From NCBI RefSeq assembly GCF_009674485.1, contig NZ_WKJJ01000024.1, forward strand, positions 1 through 64,000: DNA of 64,000 bases. The letters run 5' to 3'. Origin of the DNA: Pseudoduganella rivuli. Its GTDB lineage: Bacteria > Pseudomonadota > Gammaproteobacteria > Burkholderiales > Burkholderiaceae_D. The notes beneath the pieces were generated by a model. The model saw nothing but the letters and a program-made list of their open reading frames with translations. It did no database searches and was not told the DNA's origin. Below, piece after piece: positions 19,852 to 28,115 of the stretch (positions within the stretch are counted from its first letter, which is position 1; each line of letters starts with the position of its first letter). The position numbers were made by a program, and so were the translations under genes.

Positions 19852-20924
19852 ACCCATCGTTCTGGCAAGGCAAACGGGTCTTCCTGACCGGTCACACGGG
19901 TTTCAAAGGCAGCTGGCTCAGCCTGTGGCTGCAGCAACTGGGCGCGCAAGTGCATGGCTTTGCCTTGCCGTCGCCCAGCCAGCCCAGCCTGTTCGAGGCC
20001 GCCAATGTCGCGCAAGGCATGCATTCGACCCTGGGCGACATCCGCGACGCGGATGCCGTACGCGCCGCCATGCAGGCCGCGCAACCGGACATCGTGATCC
20101 ACATGGCGGCCCAGGCGCTGGTGCGCTATTCGTATGCGCACCCGGTGGAAACCTATTCCACCAACGTGATGGGACTGGTGCACGTGTTTGAAGCGGTGCG
20201 CGCCACGCCTGGCGTCAAGGCGGTGGTGAATGTCACCAGCGACAAGTGCTATGAAAACAAGGAATGGCCGTGGGGTTACCGTGAAAACGAACCCATGGGC
20301 GGTTACGACCCGTACAGCAACAGCAAGGGTTGCGCGGAACTGATCACCAGCGCCTACCGCAATTCGTATTTCAATCCGGCCAAATACGGCGAACACGGCA
20401 TTGCCCTGGGCTCCGGCCGCGCCGGCAATGTGATTGGCGGCGGCGACTGGGCGGAAGACCGCCTGATCCCCGACATGGTGCGCGCGATTGCTGCCGGTAA
20501 ACCAGTACAGATCCGCAGCCCGCATGCGATCCGCCCGTGGCAGCACGTGCTGGAGCCACTGTCGGGCTACCTGACCCTGGCGGAACAACTGTATTCGCAC
20601 GGCGCCGCGTTTGCGGAAGGCTTCAATTTCGGCCCGCACGATGCCGACGCCCGCCCGGTGGAATGGATCATTTCGCACCTGTGCGACAGCTGGGGTAACG
20701 GCGCGGCATGGCAATTGGACGCCGCGCCGCAGCCACATGAGGCAACCTATCTGAAGTTGGACTGCTCCAAGGCGAAAAGCCGCCTGGGTTGGCAGCCGCG
20801 CTGGAACCTGGCGCACACCATCGATCAGATTGTCGCCTGGCACAAGGCGCACGCCGCCGGCGCCGACATGCGCGCCATGACCCTGGCACAAATCGCCTCC
20901 TATCAAAACACTGAAATCAAGTAA
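19848..20924 (+). CDS. rfbG: CDP-glucose 4,6-dehydratase
   Basis: About 358 aa from the ATG at 19848, which overlaps the rfbF stop; an in-frame ATG at 19833 lies further inside rfbF and is less likely. It is an extended short-chain dehydrogenase with an NAD-binding GHTGFKG motif near the N-terminus, the catalytic YDPYSNSKGCAE region (YxxxK-type) and the conserved GRAGNVIGGGDWAEDR segment of this family. It converts CDP-glucose to CDP-4-keto-6-deoxyglucose, the substrate of the next gene product. Confidence 0.95.
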   Translation: MNPSFWQGKRVFLTGHTGFKGSWLSLWLQQLGAQVHGFALPSPSQPSLFEAANVAQGMHSTLGDIRDADAVRAAMQAAQPDIVIHMAAQALVRYSYAHPVETYSTNVMGLVHVFEAVRATPGVKAVVNVTSDKCYENKEWPWGYRENEPMGGYDPYSNSKGCAELITSAYRNSYFNPAKYGEHGIALGSGRAGNVIGGGDWAEDRLIPDMVRAIAAGKPVQIRSPHAIRPWQHVLEPLSGYLTLAEQLYSHGAAFAEGFNFGPHDADARPVEWIISHLCDSWGNGAAWQLDAAPQPHEATYLKLDCSKAKSRLGWQPRWNLAHTIDQIVAWHKAHAAGADMRAMTLAQIASYQNTEIK

Positions 20925-20933
20925 GGCAGCATT

Positions 20934-22268
20934 ATGAGCAACGATTCCACGCAACTGAGCAAAGAACAACTGCGCGAGCAAATCCTGAAGCTGGTGGGCC
21001 AATATGGCGCGCTGGCAAGCCAGCCGAAGCCATTCGTGCCGGGTGAAACCGTGATCCCGCCGGCCGGCAAGGTGGTGGGCGCGCCGGAAATGGAATTGAT
21101 GGTCGACGCGTCGCTGGATGCGTGGCTGACCACGGGCCGTTTCAATGACGAGTTCGAAGCCAAGCTGGCCAAGCTGCTGGGTGTGCAATTCCTGATCACC
21201 GTGAACTCCGGTTCGTCGGCCAACCTGGTGGCGTTCAGCGCCCTGACGTCGCCGAAACTGGGCGACCGAGCGATCCAGCCGGGCGATGAAGTGATTGGCG
21301 TGGCGGCGGGCTTCCCCACCACCGTCAATCCGATCCTGCAATTCGGCGCCGTGCCGGTATTCGTCGACGTCGAACTGGGTACCTACAACATCGACGTGAC
21401 CAAGCTGGAAGCGGCGATTTCGCCGAAAACCAAGGCCATCATGCTTGCCCACACGCTGGGCAACCCGTACAACCTGGAAGCCATCACCGCCATCTGCAAG
21501 AAATACAACCTGTGGCTGGTGGAGGATTGCTGCGACGCACTGGGCTCGACCTTCAACGGCAAGATGGTCGGCACCTTCGGCGACATCGGCACCATGTCGT
21601 TCTACCCGGCGCACCACATCACCATGGGTGAAGGCGGCGCCGTGTTCACCAACAACCCGGAATTGAAGATGATCGCGGAATCGTTCCGCGACTGGGGCCG
21701 CGACTGCTATTGCGCGCCGGGCAAGGACAATACCTGCGGCAAGCGCTTCTGCTGGAAGCTGGGCACCTTGCCGGAAGGCTACGACCACAAGTACACGTAC
21801 TCGCACCTGGGCTACAACCTCAAGATTACCGACATGCAGGCCGCCTGCGGCGTGGCGCAGATCGACCGCGCCATGGGCTTCGTCCAGGCCCGCAAGGACA
21901 ATTTCAAGTTCTTGAAGGAACGCCTGCAAACGTGCGCGGAATTCCTGATCCTGCCGGAAGCGACGAAAAACTCCGACCCGTCGTGGTTCGGTTTCCCGAT
22001 CACCATCAAGCAGGAAGCCAACGTGTCGCGCGTGGACTTGCTGCAATACCTGGACCAGCATAAAATCGGCACCCGCCTGTTGTTCGCAGGCAACTTAACG
22101 CGTCAACCGTACATGGTGGGCCGTAATTACCGTGTGTCCGGCGAGCTGACCAATACCGATATCGTCATGAACGATACCTTCTGGATCGGTGTTTATCCAG
22201 GTTTGACTAAGGAAATGCTGGAATATGCCGCTACCAAGATTGAAGAGTTCTTTGGCGTAGGTTTCTGA
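20934..22268 (+). CDS. rfbH: CDP-4-keto-6-deoxyglucose 3-dehydratase (E1, PMP/2Fe-2S)
   Basis: 444 aa. It belongs to the DegT/aminotransferase fold but carries His in place of the Schiff-base Lys (SFYPAHHITMGEGGAV), which marks the PMP-dependent dehydratase E1. The iron-sulfur Cys cluster is visible in RDCYCAPGKDNTCGKRFC. With a reductase partner (E3, not in this window) it removes the C3 hydroxyl to give CDP-4-keto-3,6-dideoxyglucose. It follows rfbG by 9 bp. The product is the branch point for abequose, paratose, tyvelose, ascarylose and C-branched sugars. Confidence 0.95.
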   Translation: MSNDSTQLSKEQLREQILKLVGQYGALASQPKPFVPGETVIPPAGKVVGAPEMELMVDASLDAWLTTGRFNDEFEAKLAKLLGVQFLITVNSGSSANLVAFSALTSPKLGDRAIQPGDEVIGVAAGFPTTVNPILQFGAVPVFVDVELGTYNIDVTKLEAAISPKTKAIMLAHTLGNPYNLEAITAICKKYNLWLVEDCCDALGSTFNGKMVGTFGDIGTMSFYPAHHITMGEGGAVFTNNPELKMIAESFRDWGRDCYCAPGKDNTCGKRFCWKLGTLPEGYDHKYTYSHLGYNLKITDMQAACGVAQIDRAMGFVQARKDNFKFLKERLQTCAEFLILPEATKNSDPSWFGFPITIKQEANVSRVDLLQYLDQHKIGTRLLFAGNLTRQPYMVGRNYRVSGELTNTDIVMNDTFWIGVYPGLTKEMLEYAATKIEEFFGVGF

Positions 22269-22358
22269 CCTCGGCATTTCGCCCTCCACCACCGCCGCCG
22301 CGGCGACGCTCGCGGCGCACTTATTTATTCAATTCATCAACAAGCACGGGAAAACAAG

Positions 22359-23468
22359 ATGAGCGCAATTTCGCAAAAGGATAGGGACCTGTTCGAGAAC
22401 CTGTTCGTTCTGGAACTCGCCAACAATCACTGGGGTCGTCTGGAGCGAGGCCTGAAAATCATCAACGACCATGCGCGCGTGGTGCGTTACAACAACGTCA
22501 AGGCAGCCATCAAGCTGCAATTCCGCGATGTCGATGAATTCATCCACCGCGATTTCAAAGGCAGCGTCGAACAGCGCTACATCAAGAAAACCGAAGACAC
22601 CAAGCTGTCCAAGGCCGACTTCACGCGCATGGTGGAAGAAATCCGCCACCTGGGCTGCATCCCGATGGCAACCCCGTTCGACGAAGCGTCCGTCGACCTG
22701 TGCGTGGAATTCGACATGCCGATCATCAAGATCGCCAGCTCGGACATGAATGACTGGGTGCTGATCGAGAAAATCGCGTCGACCCGCCGTCCGACCATCG
22801 TGTCGACCGGCGGCGCGTCCGAGAAAGACCTGGACGACCTGGTGCGCTTCTATGAAAACCGCGACATCCCGCTGGCCATCAACCACTGCGTCTCGCTGTA
22901 CCCGTCCGAAGATTCGGAACTGGAACTGGACCAGATCGATTACCTGCGCAACCGCTACCCGAACCACGTGATCGGCCTGTCGACCCACGAATACCATGAC
23001 TGGCATTCGTCGATGCTGATTTCCTACGGCAAGGGCGTGCGCAGCTGGGAACGCCACATCGACATCGATTACGAAGGCGTGGCCGTGTCGTCGTATTGCT
23101 CGCTGCCGGAACAGTGCGACACCTGGTTCCGCGCCATGAAAAAAGCCGCGGAAATGTGCGGTGGCCGTTCGACCCAGAAGCGTCCGATTTCGAAGAAGGA
23201 AATCGAGTACCTGAACGCGCTGGTCCGCGGCGTGTACGCCAAGCGCGACCTGGAGCCGGGCTATGTGTTCACCAAGGACAGCCTGGAAAAAGATTTCTAC
23301 CTGGCGATCCCGCTGCAAAAAGGCCAGCTGTCGTGCCGCGAAGTCATGAATGGCGAAAAACTGACGCGCGGCCTGAGCGCCGACGCCATGCTGACCATCA
23401 ATGACATCGACGGTCCGTACGCAGAGAACGAGCACATGCGCAGCCTGATCATGGAACGAGGCCTGTAA
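22359..23468 (+). CDS. NeuB-like sialic/nonulosonic acid synthase family protein
   Basis: 369 aa. A NeuB-type TIM barrel (ELANNHWG at the start, ATPFDEASVDL, IKIASSDMNDW, VSTGGAS, GLSTHEYH) is followed by a C-terminal SAF domain (about residues 290-350, ARDLEPGYVFTKDSLEK-like). NeuB enzymes condense phosphoenolpyruvate with an N-acylated hexosamine to make nine-carbon sugar acids. No NeuA (CMP activation) or NeuC homologue lies in the window, so the exact product, or even classical NeuB chemistry, is uncertain. It follows rfbH after a 90-bp gap and precedes the next gene by 3 bp. Confidence 0.8.
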   Translation: MSAISQKDRDLFENLFVLELANNHWGRLERGLKIINDHARVVRYNNVKAAIKLQFRDVDEFIHRDFKGSVEQRYIKKTEDTKLSKADFTRMVEEIRHLGCIPMATPFDEASVDLCVEFDMPIIKIASSDMNDWVLIEKIASTRRPTIVSTGGASEKDLDDLVRFYENRDIPLAINHCVSLYPSEDSELELDQIDYLRNRYPNHVIGLSTHEYHDWHSSMLISYGKGVRSWERHIDIDYEGVAVSSYCSLPEQCDTWFRAMKKAAEMCGGRSTQKRPISKKEIEYLNALVRGVYAKRDLEPGYVFTKDSLEKDFYLAIPLQKGQLSCREVMNGEKLTRGLSADAMLTINDIDGPYAENEHMRSLIMERGL

Positions 23469-23471
23469 ACC

Positions 23472-26390
23472 ATGCGCGTCGCGGAGCAAATTGCAGATTG
23501 GCTGGTGCAGCACGGCATCGAGCAAGCGTTCAGCGTCACCGGTGGTGGCGCCATGTTCCTCAACCATGCGATCGGCGGCCACGCCGAGCTCAAGTGCACC
23601 TTCATGCACCATGAGCAGGCTTGCGCCTTCGCTGCCGAAGGCTATGCCCGCGTCGCGGGCAAGCCGGCGGTGCTGATGCTGACCACGGGCCCTGGCGCCA
23701 TCAACGCCTTCAACGGCGTGTTCGGCGCCTTCACGGACTCGATCCCGATGATCGTGATTTCCGGCCAGGTCAAACGTGAAACCTGCCTGGACTTCAACGA
23801 TCTGCCTGGCTTGCGCCAGTTGGGCGACCAGGAAGGCCCGACCATTGCGATGGCCAGCCATATCTGCAAGTACAGCCGCCTGATCCGCACCGCGCAAGAC
23901 TTGGAAACCGTCTTGCCGGAAGCGGTGGCGGCCGCCATCAGCGGCCGTCCCGGCCCCGTGTGGCTGGATATCCCGCTCGATATCCAGTCGGCCACGGACC
24001 AGCTGAACATTGCTCCGCTAGTCTTGCCTGCCAAACCTGAACCGGAAAGCCTGTCGGCCTCGGCGCGCGACGTGCTGGAACGCCTGCGCCAGGCGCGCCG
24101 TCCGCTGATCCTGGGCGGCACCGGCGTGCGCCTGGGCGGCGCCGTCGATGCGCTGCGCACGTTTGCCGAACGCGCCGGCGTGCCGGTCGCCACCGCGTGG
24201 ACGCACGACCTGATCGCGTCCGACCACCCGCTGTTCGCGGGCCGTCCCGGCACCATCGGCACCCGCTCCGGCAACTTCTGCCTGCAGAATGCGGACTTCG
24301 TGCTGGTGCTGGGCTCGCGCCTGAATATCCGCCAGACCAGCTACAACTACGCGTGCTTCGCCAAGGATGCCTACCTGGTGCAGGTCGACATCGACGGCCA
24401 CGAATTGCGCAAGCCGTTCGTCAAGCCGGACATGCCGATCGAAGCGGACGTCGCGCCGTTCCTCGACGCGCTGTTGCAGGAACTCGACCATGGCGGCGTG
24501 CCGGACTTTTCGCCGTGGGCCGACTGGTGCCGCGACATCGGCCAACAATACCGCGTGCGCGACGAACATGCGCACCAGCCTGGCCGCGAACTGAATCCTT
24601 ACCTGGTGGTCGAGCGCATCTTTGCGCAAGCCCGCCCGGACGATATTTTTGTATGCGGCAATGCGTCCGCCTGCATCCTGCCGTTCCAGATCGGCGCGCT
24701 GCAAAGCGGCCAGCGCCTGTTCTCGAATTCCGGCTCGGCCTCGATGGGCTATGACTTGCCGGCCGCGATCGGCGCCGCCATCGCGGGCCAGGGCACGGGC
24801 CGCCGCGTGATCTGTTTCGCGGGCGACGGCAGCCTGCAAATGAATATCCAGGAATTGCAGACACTGAAGAGCCTGGGCTTGCCGGTGCTGGTCATCATCC
24901 TGAACAACGCGGGTTACCTGTCGATCCGCCAGACCCACGAAAACTTCTTCGGCCGCGTGATCGGCGCCCACCCGGCGTCCGGCGTGGAATTCCCGCCGTT
25001 CGAGGCCGTCGCGGCCGCCTATGGCCTGGGCAGCGCCACCGTGATGGGCGAAGCCGCATTGCCGATCCTCGACAACGTGCTGGGCCAGGCGACGCCGACC
25101 GTGGTCGACGTGATCGTCGATCCGCAGCAGGAATTCAACCCGCGCATCAAGTCGCGCGTCGATGAAAACGGCAAGTTCGTCACGCCGGAACTGGACGACA
25201 TGTTCCCGTTCCTGCCGGTGGAAACGCTGCAAGCCGTGCGCCAGTCGGCGCAAAACATTACCGCCGCCCCGCAACTGGCGGGCCCGCAGAACTGGGACGA
25301 CTTTGCCGCCCTGTGCGCATCGCTGGCGGAGCGCCAGCCGGCGCGCCTGGCGCCGCAGCGCCCCGTGTGGATCTTTGGCGCCGGCGGCTTTGGCCGCGAC
25401 CTGGCGCAAGTGCTGCAACAGCAAGGCTATGCGCTGGCCGGCTTCATCGACAGCCAGCCACGCCAGGAAAGCCTGATGGGCTTGCCGGTGCGCAGCTGGG
25501 AACAGCTCGACGATGCGGCGCGCGAAGCGCAACTGGCGATCGGCATTTACAACCGCGGCGCACCGTTCAGCGAACTGGAAGCGCGCGCCCGCGCGGCCGG
25601 TTTCCGCAATATCTACTCGCCGATCCACCTGTACGCGCAATTCGGCGAACAGCTGGGCTGGCGCTACTGGCTGACGCAGCCGGACACCATCACGCAGGCG
25701 CTGCCGGAAATCGAAGCCACGTGGCACAGCCTGGCCGATGACGCCAGCCGCCGTTGCCTGCTGAACCTGCTGGCGTTCCGCCTGGGCCAGAACCCGGAAT
25801 ACGCGCACTTCCAGCACGGCGATGCGCAATACTTCAATGCGCTGACCCTGCCGCCGCTGGCCGGCAAGCCGCTGCGCTTTGTCGATGCGGGCGCCTACAA
25901 CGGCGACACCTACCTGGACCTGTGCCGCCAGGCCGACGTCGCTGAAGCATGGCTGTTCGAACCGGACCCGGCCAATTACGCGGCGCTGGTGCGCAACGTG
26001 CAAAGCACCGGCAAGTCCGTGGTGTGCCTGCCGACGGCCGTGGCGGATCAGTACGCGATCCTGTCGTTCAATGCGGACGGCGAAGGCGGCGCCATCAAGG
26101 CTGAAGGCGCGCAGCACATTGCCGCGCTGGCGCTGGATGAACTGTTGCCGACGCAGCACGTGTCCTTCGTCAAGCTGGACGTGGAAGGCGCCGAAGCGCA
26201 AGCCCTGAAAGGCGCGCGCAAGCTGATCGAACGCAGCCGTCCGGTGCTGGCCATGTCGCTGTACCACAAGCCGGCCGATCCATGGGAATTGCCAGCGCTG
26301 GTACGCAGCATGTGCCCGGATTACCGCTTCTACGTGCGCCAGCATTACAGCAACAGCTTCGATTGCGTCCTGTACGCCATCCCGCGCTGA
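23472..26390 (+). CDS. Fusion: ThDP-dependent acetolactate-synthase-like enzyme, Rossmann domain, FkbM methyltransferase
   Basis: 972 aa with three parts. Residues 1-560 form a complete acetolactate-synthase-like ThDP enzyme: catalytic Glu in MHHEQACAFAAEGYARVAG, and the ThDP/Mg motif GDGSLQMN...IILNN near 451-480. Residues about 630-760 begin WIFGAGGFGRDLAQVL, a Rossmann nucleotide-binding fold like PglD N-domains. Residues about 795-970 are an FkbM-type SAM methyltransferase (FVDAGAYNGDTYLDL, VSFVKLDVEGAEAQAL). ThDP enzymes next to CDP-dideoxysugar genes can attach a two-carbon unit to the 4-keto group (YerE in yersiniose synthesis), and FkbM enzymes O-methylate sugars. Making and methylating a branched sugar is therefore a reasonable inference. 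The three-domain fusion is unusual. Confidence 0.85.
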   Translation: MRVAEQIADWLVQHGIEQAFSVTGGGAMFLNHAIGGHAELKCTFMHHEQACAFAAEGYARVAGKPAVLMLTTGPGAINAFNGVFGAFTDSIPMIVISGQVKRETCLDFNDLPGLRQLGDQEGPTIAMASHICKYSRLIRTAQDLETVLPEAVAAAISGRPGPVWLDIPLDIQSATDQLNIAPLVLPAKPEPESLSASARDVLERLRQARRPLILGGTGVRLGGAVDALRTFAERAGVPVATAWTHDLIASDHPLFAGRPGTIGTRSGNFCLQNADFVLVLGSRLNIRQTSYNYACFAKDAYLVQVDIDGHELRKPFVKPDMPIEADVAPFLDALLQELDHGGVPDFSPWADWCRDIGQQYRVRDEHAHQPGRELNPYLVVERIFAQARPDDIFVCGNASACILPFQIGALQSGQRLFSNSGSASMGYDLPAAIGAAIAGQGTGRRVICFAGDGSLQMNIQELQTLKSLGLPVLVIILNNAGYLSIRQTHENFFGRVIGAHPASGVEFPPFEAVAAAYGLGSATVMGEAALPILDNVLGQATPTVVDVIVDPQQEFNPRIKSRVDENGKFVTPELDDMFPFLPVETLQAVRQSAQNITAAPQLAGPQNWDDFAALCASLAERQPARLAPQRPVWIFGAGGFGRDLAQVLQQQGYALAGFIDSQPRQESLMGLPVRSWEQLDDAAREAQLAIGIYNRGAPFSELEARARAAGFRNIYSPIHLYAQFGEQLGWRYWLTQPDTITQALPEIEATWHSLADDASRRCLLNLLAFRLGQNPEYAHFQHGDAQYFNALTLPPLAGKPLRFVDAGAYNGDTYLDLCRQADVAEAWLFEPDPANYAALVRNVQSTGKSVVCLPTAVADQYAILSFNADGEGGAIKAEGAQHIAALALDELLPTQHVSFVKLDVEGAEAQALKGARKLIERSRPVLAMSLYHKPADPWELPALVRSMCPDYRFYVRQHYSNSFDCVLYAIPR

Positions 26391-26392
26391 CC

Positions 26393-27043
26393 ATGCGGCC
26401 GCTTGCCCTGCTGTTCGACCTGGATGGCACGCTGGTTGACAGCGCCGCCGTGATTGCGACGGTGCTGAACGGCATGCGTGCGGAACAGGACCAGGCGGCA
26501 TGGCCGGTGGCGAGCTACCGGGGCTGGATCAGCCTGGGCGCCGAACAACTGGTCGGCAACGCCCTCGGCTTGCACATGGACGCGGTGCCGGCCGCGCTGG
26601 CGGAATTCCGCCGCCGCTACCGCGCACTGCCGACGCCGCCGGAAACCATGTTTCCCGGTGTGGCCGATACCCTGGCCGCACTGGCGGACCAGGACTACCC
26701 CATGGCCGTGTGCAGCAACAAGCCCGAAGTGTTGTGCATCAAAGTGCTGCAAGACCTGGATTTGCTGCACCGCTTCGGCAGCGTGGTGGGCGGCGACAGC
26801 GCCGCCTCGCCGAAACCGCACCGCGCGCCGCTGGACCATGCGCTGGCCGCGCTCTCGGCCGCCGGCAAGCCCGCCGTGCTGATCGGCGACAGTACCGTCG
26901 ACCAGGAAGCCGCCGCGGCAGCCGGCATCCCGTTTATTTTCTTCACCGGCGGTTATGACGATGGCGTGGTGCCCGGCACCCCGTATGCCAGCATCGACCG
27001 CCTTCCTGAACTGCTGGCCTTGCTGCCAGCCATGACGTCATGA
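26393..27043 (+). CDS. HAD-superfamily phosphatase (phosphoglycolate phosphatase-like)
   Basis: 216 aa from the ATG at 26393, two bases after the preceding stop. HAD motif I is LLFDLDGTLVDSA (nucleophile Asp), motif II lies around VCSNKPE, motif III Lys in SPKPHRAP, and motif IV in LIGDSTVDQEAA. The cap type matches the Gph/PGP-like subfamily. In this operon it probably dephosphorylates a sugar phosphate intermediate such as the NeuB-type product. The stop overlaps the next start (ATGA), indicating coupled translation. Confidence 0.85.
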   Translation: MRPLALLFDLDGTLVDSAAVIATVLNGMRAEQDQAAWPVASYRGWISLGAEQLVGNALGLHMDAVPAALAEFRRRYRALPTPPETMFPGVADTLAALADQDYPMAVCSNKPEVLCIKVLQDLDLLHRFGSVVGGDSAASPKPHRAPLDHALAALSAAGKPAVLIGDSTVDQEAAAAAGIPFIFFTGGYDDGVVPGTPYASIDRLPELLALLPAMTS

Positions 27044-28098
27044 CACACCCGACCTCCACCTGGACACTGAGCCAGGACCTCGACCAGATTCTTACCGATA
27101 CCGCCACCTTGTGGCCGGAACTGGACGGCGCCCGCATTTTCCTGACGGGCGGCACCGGCTTCATCGGTTGCTGGCTGCTGGAAACCCTGCGCCATGCCGT
27201 GCTGCAAGGCCAGGCCAAACTGCACGTCACCGTGCTGACCCGCAATGCCGCCGCGTTCCGCGCCAAGGCGCCGCACCTGGCGGATTTCCCGTCGTTTGAA
27301 CTGGTGGAAGGCGATATCGGCAGCCTGCAAGCGCTGCAGCAACCGCTGACGCACATCATCCATGCGGCCACGGATGCCAGCGCGGACTTGAACGAAAACA
27401 ACCCGCTGCGCATGTACGACACCATTGTCGACGGCACCCGCCGCGTGCTGGAACTGGCCACCCGCCATCCCGGCGTGCGCGTGCTGTTCCTCAGTTCGGG
27501 CGCCGTGTATGGCCAGCAGCCATGGGAACTGGCAGGCGTGCCGGAAACCTATGCGGGCAGCCCCGACCCGACCGTGCCGCGCAACGCCTATGGCGAAGCC
27601 AAGCGCGCGGCGGAAATGCTGTGCGCGATCTATCACAAGCAATTCAACGTGCAGGTCACGACCGTGCGCATCTTCACGCTGCTGGGCCCATACCTGGCGC
27701 TGGGCATCCATTTCGCCGCAGGCAACTTCATCCGTAATGCGATGGATGGCTTGCCCGTCACCGTCAATGGCAACGGCAAGCCGTGCCGTTCGTACCTGTA
27801 CGCGGGCGACCTCACCACGTGGCTGCTCCACTTGCTGCAAAAGGGCCAGGCAGGCCGCGCCTACAACGCGGGCTCGGAGCGCAGCGTGTCGATCGCGGAA
27901 CTGGCGGAACGCGTATCCGCCGTGCTGGCCAAGGGCGAATATACGGTGCTGGGCGCGGCCGACCAGGGCTGGAACCCGGGCCGCTACGTGCCGGACACCA
28001 GCCGCATCCGCAGCGAACTGGGCGTGCGCGAAACCGTCAGCCTGGACCAGGCGATTTACCGCACGGCCATGTGGCACGGCTGGCAGCCCCAACAATAA
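27040..28098 (+). CDS. NAD-dependent epimerase/dehydratase (extended SDR)
   Basis: 352 aa. The Rossmann motif is FLTGGTGFIG (about residues 35-44). The catalytic Ser of LFLSSGAVYG and the YGEAK Tyr/Lys pair (about residue 184) are present. Extended SDRs of this kind act as epimerases, dehydratases or 4-ketoreductases on nucleotide sugars. Given rfbFGH upstream, a role in reducing or epimerising the CDP-dideoxy-4-ketohexose is likely, but specificity cannot be read from the sequence. It overlaps the HAD gene by four bases. Confidence 0.87.
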   Translation: MTHPTSTWTLSQDLDQILTDTATLWPELDGARIFLTGGTGFIGCWLLETLRHAVLQGQAKLHVTVLTRNAAAFRAKAPHLADFPSFELVEGDIGSLQALQQPLTHIIHAATDASADLNENNPLRMYDTIVDGTRRVLELATRHPGVRVLFLSSGAVYGQQPWELAGVPETYAGSPDPTVPRNAYGEAKRAAEMLCAIYHKQFNVQVTTVRIFTLLGPYLALGIHFAAGNFIRNAMDGLPVTVNGNGKPCRSYLYAGDLTTWLLHLLQKGQAGRAYNAGSERSVSIAELAERVSAVLAKGEYTVLGAADQGWNPGRYVPDTSRIRSELGVRETVSLDQAIYRTAMWHGWQPQQ

Positions 28099-28115
28099 GA
28101 CAGGTAAGGAAAAAC

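Noticed and set aside
19668..22061. 797-codon minus-strand open frame across rfbF-rfbH
   Set aside because: Composition (Arg/His/Val/Gln-rich) is that of a high-GC shadow frame; the plus strand holds three well-recognised enzymes.
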